From: Lewinellaceae bacterium
Lineage (GTDB): Bacteria; Bacteroidota; Bacteroidia; Chitinophagales; Saprospiraceae
NCBI GenBank assembly: GCA_020636215.1
Contig: JACJYG010000005.1
Location: 62,001 to 126,000 of the forward strand
DNA length: 64,000 bases
Direction: 5' to 3'
Shown piece by piece: positions 61,674-64,000 of the stretch. Below the pieces are notes generated by a model. It saw only the letters and a list, made by a program, of their open reading frames with translations. It was not told the DNA's origin and did not search any database. Within the stretch, counting starts at the first letter, position 1. Every line of letters begins with the position of its first letter. The translations under genes and the position numbers were made by a program.

Positions 61674-61940
61674 ATGAAATACCACATCACCAAATGGTTA
61701 AGTATCATAGCACTGGCGTTCACACTTTCCATTACCACCACATCTGAGGTACAGGCGCAATGCCCCATGTGCCGCATGTCGGCCGAGAGCAACCTGAAGA
61801 ATGGCGGCACCGATGGGCGCGGGCTCAACAACGGCATCCTCTATATGCTGGCTACCCCTTACCTGTTGGTCGGCCTGGTCGGTTTCCTCTGGTGGCGCAA
61901 CCGCCGGAAGGAGGAAGAGGGAGAGGAAATCGGGGCGTGA
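61674..61940 (+). CDS. Small exported CPMC membrane protein of oxidase clusters (88 aa)
   Basis: A signal sequence (1-29, ending EVQAQ) is followed by CPMCRMSAESNLKNGG and then a single helix (about 53-74, LYMLATPYLLVGLVGFLWW) and a basic/acidic tail. The CPMC motif next to the membrane could bind copper or be redox-active. Similar proteins are commonly found next to Bacteroidetes oxidase genes, so a role in oxidase assembly is plausible; there is no named function. Confidence 0.8.
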   Translation: MKYHITKWLSIIALAFTLSITTTSEVQAQCPMCRMSAESNLKNGGTDGRGLNNGILYMLATPYLLVGLVGFLWWRNRRKEEEGEEIGA

Positions 61941-62191
61941 AAAGGAATGGTTATGTAAGCCAGTGGGCAGGCCCATAGAAGGCTTAGGTTTTTTGGGGTA
62001 TTACCCGGCTAATCCTGACCGTTGTGTGGGGTGGCCGGGCTAGTTCCTGGAGAGAAGCAAAGCCCCAGAAGGACAATTAATGAGCTACCAGACTTTGGAT
62101 TTGTTAGTTAAAAGTGGCGGCTGATCGGTTTTCGCTTTTCATCTTTAGGGCGACAGCTTACCTTTAAGGCCACATCAATTCCACAAAAAAC

Positions 62192-64000
62192 ATGTCCAAG
62201 CTTCTAAAGCGCCGCTCTTCCATTGTATTTCTCGTCTTCGCGCTGTTCCTCATGGGCTATTTCGCCACCTTTCTTCAAAATTGCTCTGCCGGCTCAGGAA
62301 ACAGCGCCAGTAGTGATCTGAGAGGGGAATACATCGGCAATAAGCTTTGCAAGAGCTGCCATGAAGAAGCGTACAAGGATTGGCTCGGCTCGCATCACGA
62401 CCTGGCCATGCAGGAGGCCACCGCGGAAACGGTGCTGGGTGATTTTAACGAAACTACTTTCACCAGCAATGGCGTAACCTCCCGCTTTTTCAAAAAGGAT
62501 GGCAGGTTTTACGTCAATACCGAAGGCCCGGATGGCAGCTATCAGGATTTTGAAGTGAAATACACCTTCGGCGTTTTCCCCTTGCAACAATACATGGTTC
62601 CTTTCCCCGGAGGGCGGCTCCAATGCCTGCTTACTGCCTGGGACAGCAGGGAAAATAAGTGGTTCGGCCTGATGCCGGGCCAGCGTATTGCCACCGACGA
62701 CTGGCTGCACTGGAGTAGGGGCAGCATGACCTGGAATGCGATGTGCGCCGATTGTCATTCCACCTACCTGGAAAAAAACTTTGATGAACAAACCGATACC
62801 TACGATACGCAGTGGAGTATCATAGATGTTAGTTGCGAAGCCTGCCACGGGCCTGGAAAACAACACCAGATCTATGTCAATGCTTCGGCCTACAAGCGAG
62901 GGGAAAAAACACCAGGCTCTTATCTGCACCTTACCGCTGCCTTAAACAATAAGCAGCAGGTGGAAGAATGCGCCCGCTGCCATTCCCGCAGAGGGCAAAT
63001 CTCGGAAGTTTTTGACCATTCGGGTGTATTGATGGACCATTACGTACCCAGTACTTTGGCTCCCGGCCTGTACCATGCCGATGGGCAGATTCTAGACGAA
63101 GTCTATGTGTATGGTTCTTTTCTGCAGAGCAAAATGTACCGCCGCAACGTAAAGTGCACGGATTGCCACAACCCGCATAGCCTGAAACTGAAGGCTGTGG
63201 GTAATGAGCTCTGCGGCCAATGTCATGTCAAGGAAAAGTACGATACCCCTGAGCATCATTTTCATGCTCAGAATACCGATGGCGCGGCCTGCATCAACTG
63301 CCACATGCCCGGCAAATACTACATGGGCAACGATTTTCGCCGCGACCACAGCTTCCGGGTGCCGCGCCCCGACCTGAGCGTTCAGTACGGCGTCCCAAAT
63401 TCCTGCAGCGGCTGCCACAACGACAAATCGCCTGAATGGGCGGCGGAAGCCGTCCGGCAGTGGTACGGCCCTGAGCGTGCCCCGCACTTCTCGACGGTGC
63501 TCGCTGCCGCTCGCGCGGGAGACCTGTCGGCCATCCCCGGCCTGATAGCTATGGTGGGGGATACCAGCCAGCCCGATATTGCACAGGCCACCGCGGTTGA
63601 GATCCTGGGTGACGTGCCGGCCCAGGAAACGAACCAAAAGGTGATAGAGGCGCTTCAGAACAGCAATTCACTCATCCGTTATTCGGCCGTCAATGCCATG
63701 GGCCGCTTTTCCTTAGAAGATCGCTTACGTTACCTCACTCCTCTACTCCGGGATTCTGTCCGGGCTGTCCGCACACAAGCGGCTTATCAATTGGCGGATA
63801 TAGACGAAGCGCTGTTCCAGGGAGACGAAAGAAAGGCTTTTCAGCAGGCCAAAAAGGAATTTGAAAATGTGCTTAAAGTCCAGGCTGATTTCCCCGCCGG
63901 GCAGTTGATGCGCGGCCAGTATTACCACAAAATGGGAGAATTGGAATTGGCCGCCAAGGCCTACCAGGAGGCTATCCGGCAAGACCCTTACCTTCCCCAG
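62192..64000 (+). CDS. Multiheme (octaheme) cytochrome c with HEAT/TPR-like C-terminus, partial
   Basis: The frame is open from ATG 62192 to the right edge, 603 residues so far. An N-terminal membrane segment (about 9-30) precedes eight CXXCH motifs: CKSCH (53-57), CADCH, CEACH, CARCH, CTDCH, CGQCH, CINCH and CSGCH. After the last heme motif come HEAT-like repeats (AVEILGDVPAQETNQKVIEALQ, IRYSAVNAMGRFSLEDRL, VRTQAAYQLADID). A TPR-like unit (GQLMRGQYYHKMGELELAAKAYQEAIRQDPYLPQ) is cut by the edge. The pattern resembles cytochrome c554/NrfA-related multiheme proteins found in Bacteroidetes and Planctomycetes. It acts outside the cytoplasmic membrane; the electron acceptor is unknown. Confidence 0.88.
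   Translation, partial: MSKLLKRRSSIVFLVFALFLMGYFATFLQNCSAGSGNSASSDLRGEYIGNKLCKSCHEEAYKDWLGSHHDLAMQEATAETVLGDFNETTFTSNGVTSRFFKKDGRFYVNTEGPDGSYQDFEVKYTFGVFPLQQYMVPFPGGRLQCLLTAWDSRENKWFGLMPGQRIATDDWLHWSRGSMTWNAMCADCHSTYLEKNFDEQTDTYDTQWSIIDVSCEACHGPGKQHQIYVNASAYKRGEKTPGSYLHLTAALNNKQQVEECARCHSRRGQISEVFDHSGVLMDHYVPSTLAPGLYHADGQILDEVYVYGSFLQSKMYRRNVKCTDCHNPHSLKLKAVGNELCGQCHVKEKYDTPEHHFHAQNTDGAACINCHMPGKYYMGNDFRRDHSFRVPRPDLSVQYGVPNSCSGCHNDKSPEWAAEAVRQWYGPERAPHFSTVLAAARAGDLSAIPGLIAMVGDTSQPDIAQATAVEILGDVPAQETNQKVIEALQNSNSLIRYSAVNAMGRFSLEDRLRYLTPLLRDSVRAVRTQAAYQLADIDEALFQGDERKAFQQAKKEFENVLKVQADFPAGQLMRGQYYHKMGELELAAKAYQEAIRQDPYLPQ

Overview
The window is bacterial chromosome from a member of the Bacteroidetes, most likely the Saprospiraceae (Lewinella / Haliscomenobacter / Phaeodactylibacter-like). 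This is inferred from the SecD-SecF fusion, type IX secretion cargo with both sorting-domain types, SprB-type repeats, a PorE-like lipoprotein, the alternative complex III (ActABCDEF) plus caa3-type oxidase locus, and promoters of the form TTTG-N19-21-TAnnTTTG. Base composition is moderately GC-rich in genes, with a few AT-rich gaps. I saw no rRNA, tRNA, CRISPR array or intact insertion sequence.

Layout. 1-1901 (-) is the 5' part of a secreted FG-GAP/ASPIC-UnbV/PKD protein. 2382-8491 (+) holds secDF, a RidA homologue, a tiny lysine-rich protein and a PorE-like OmpA lipoprotein. 8609-17545 (-) holds two very large type IX secretion substrates. 17813-20477 (-) is a SusD C-terminal remnant followed by a fused alpha/beta 2-oxoacid dehydrogenase E1. 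20836-25369 (+) carries a DUF1573 protein, an AT-rich 0.8-kb gap, a penicillin-acylase family hydrolase and two small membrane proteins. 25374-31360 contains a UbiD-family decarboxylase, a GHL10-type glycosidase lipoprotein, an ECF-sigma / small membrane protein / Hsp20 cluster and a DUF1761 protein. 31582-41806 is an accessory stretch with an FAD oxidoreductase, a sodium:solute symporter, a GH123-like protein, an EAD11-putAbiC candidate defence protein and a DUF4434-AGE epimerase fusion; it also holds decayed sequence and palindromic repeats. A START-domain protein and thyA follow.

From 44062 to the right edge the window is respiratory: ActA-F, then CoxB, CoxA, heme O synthase, two subunits III, subunit IV, a Cys-less SCO-like protein, a DUF420 protein, a small CPMC protein and an octaheme cytochrome cut by the edge. 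These genes work as one electron-transfer unit: ACIII takes electrons from menaquinol and passes them through cytochrome c domains to the CuA centre of CoxB. The remaining genes supply heme and assembly factors.

Most notable observations: (i) CoxB carries a complete C-terminal OmpA-like peptidoglycan-binding domain; (ii) a single gene joins an effector-associated domain (EAD11-like) to a putative phage abortive-infection domain and abuts a broken GNAT gene; (iii) a family of short palindromes has variable self-complementary arms around a constant CYGGAR centre; (iv) a gene-free 1.2-kb stretch consists of two diverged inverted copies of one sequence; (v) a canonical EF-hand loop sits in the DUF420 oxidase-assembly protein.
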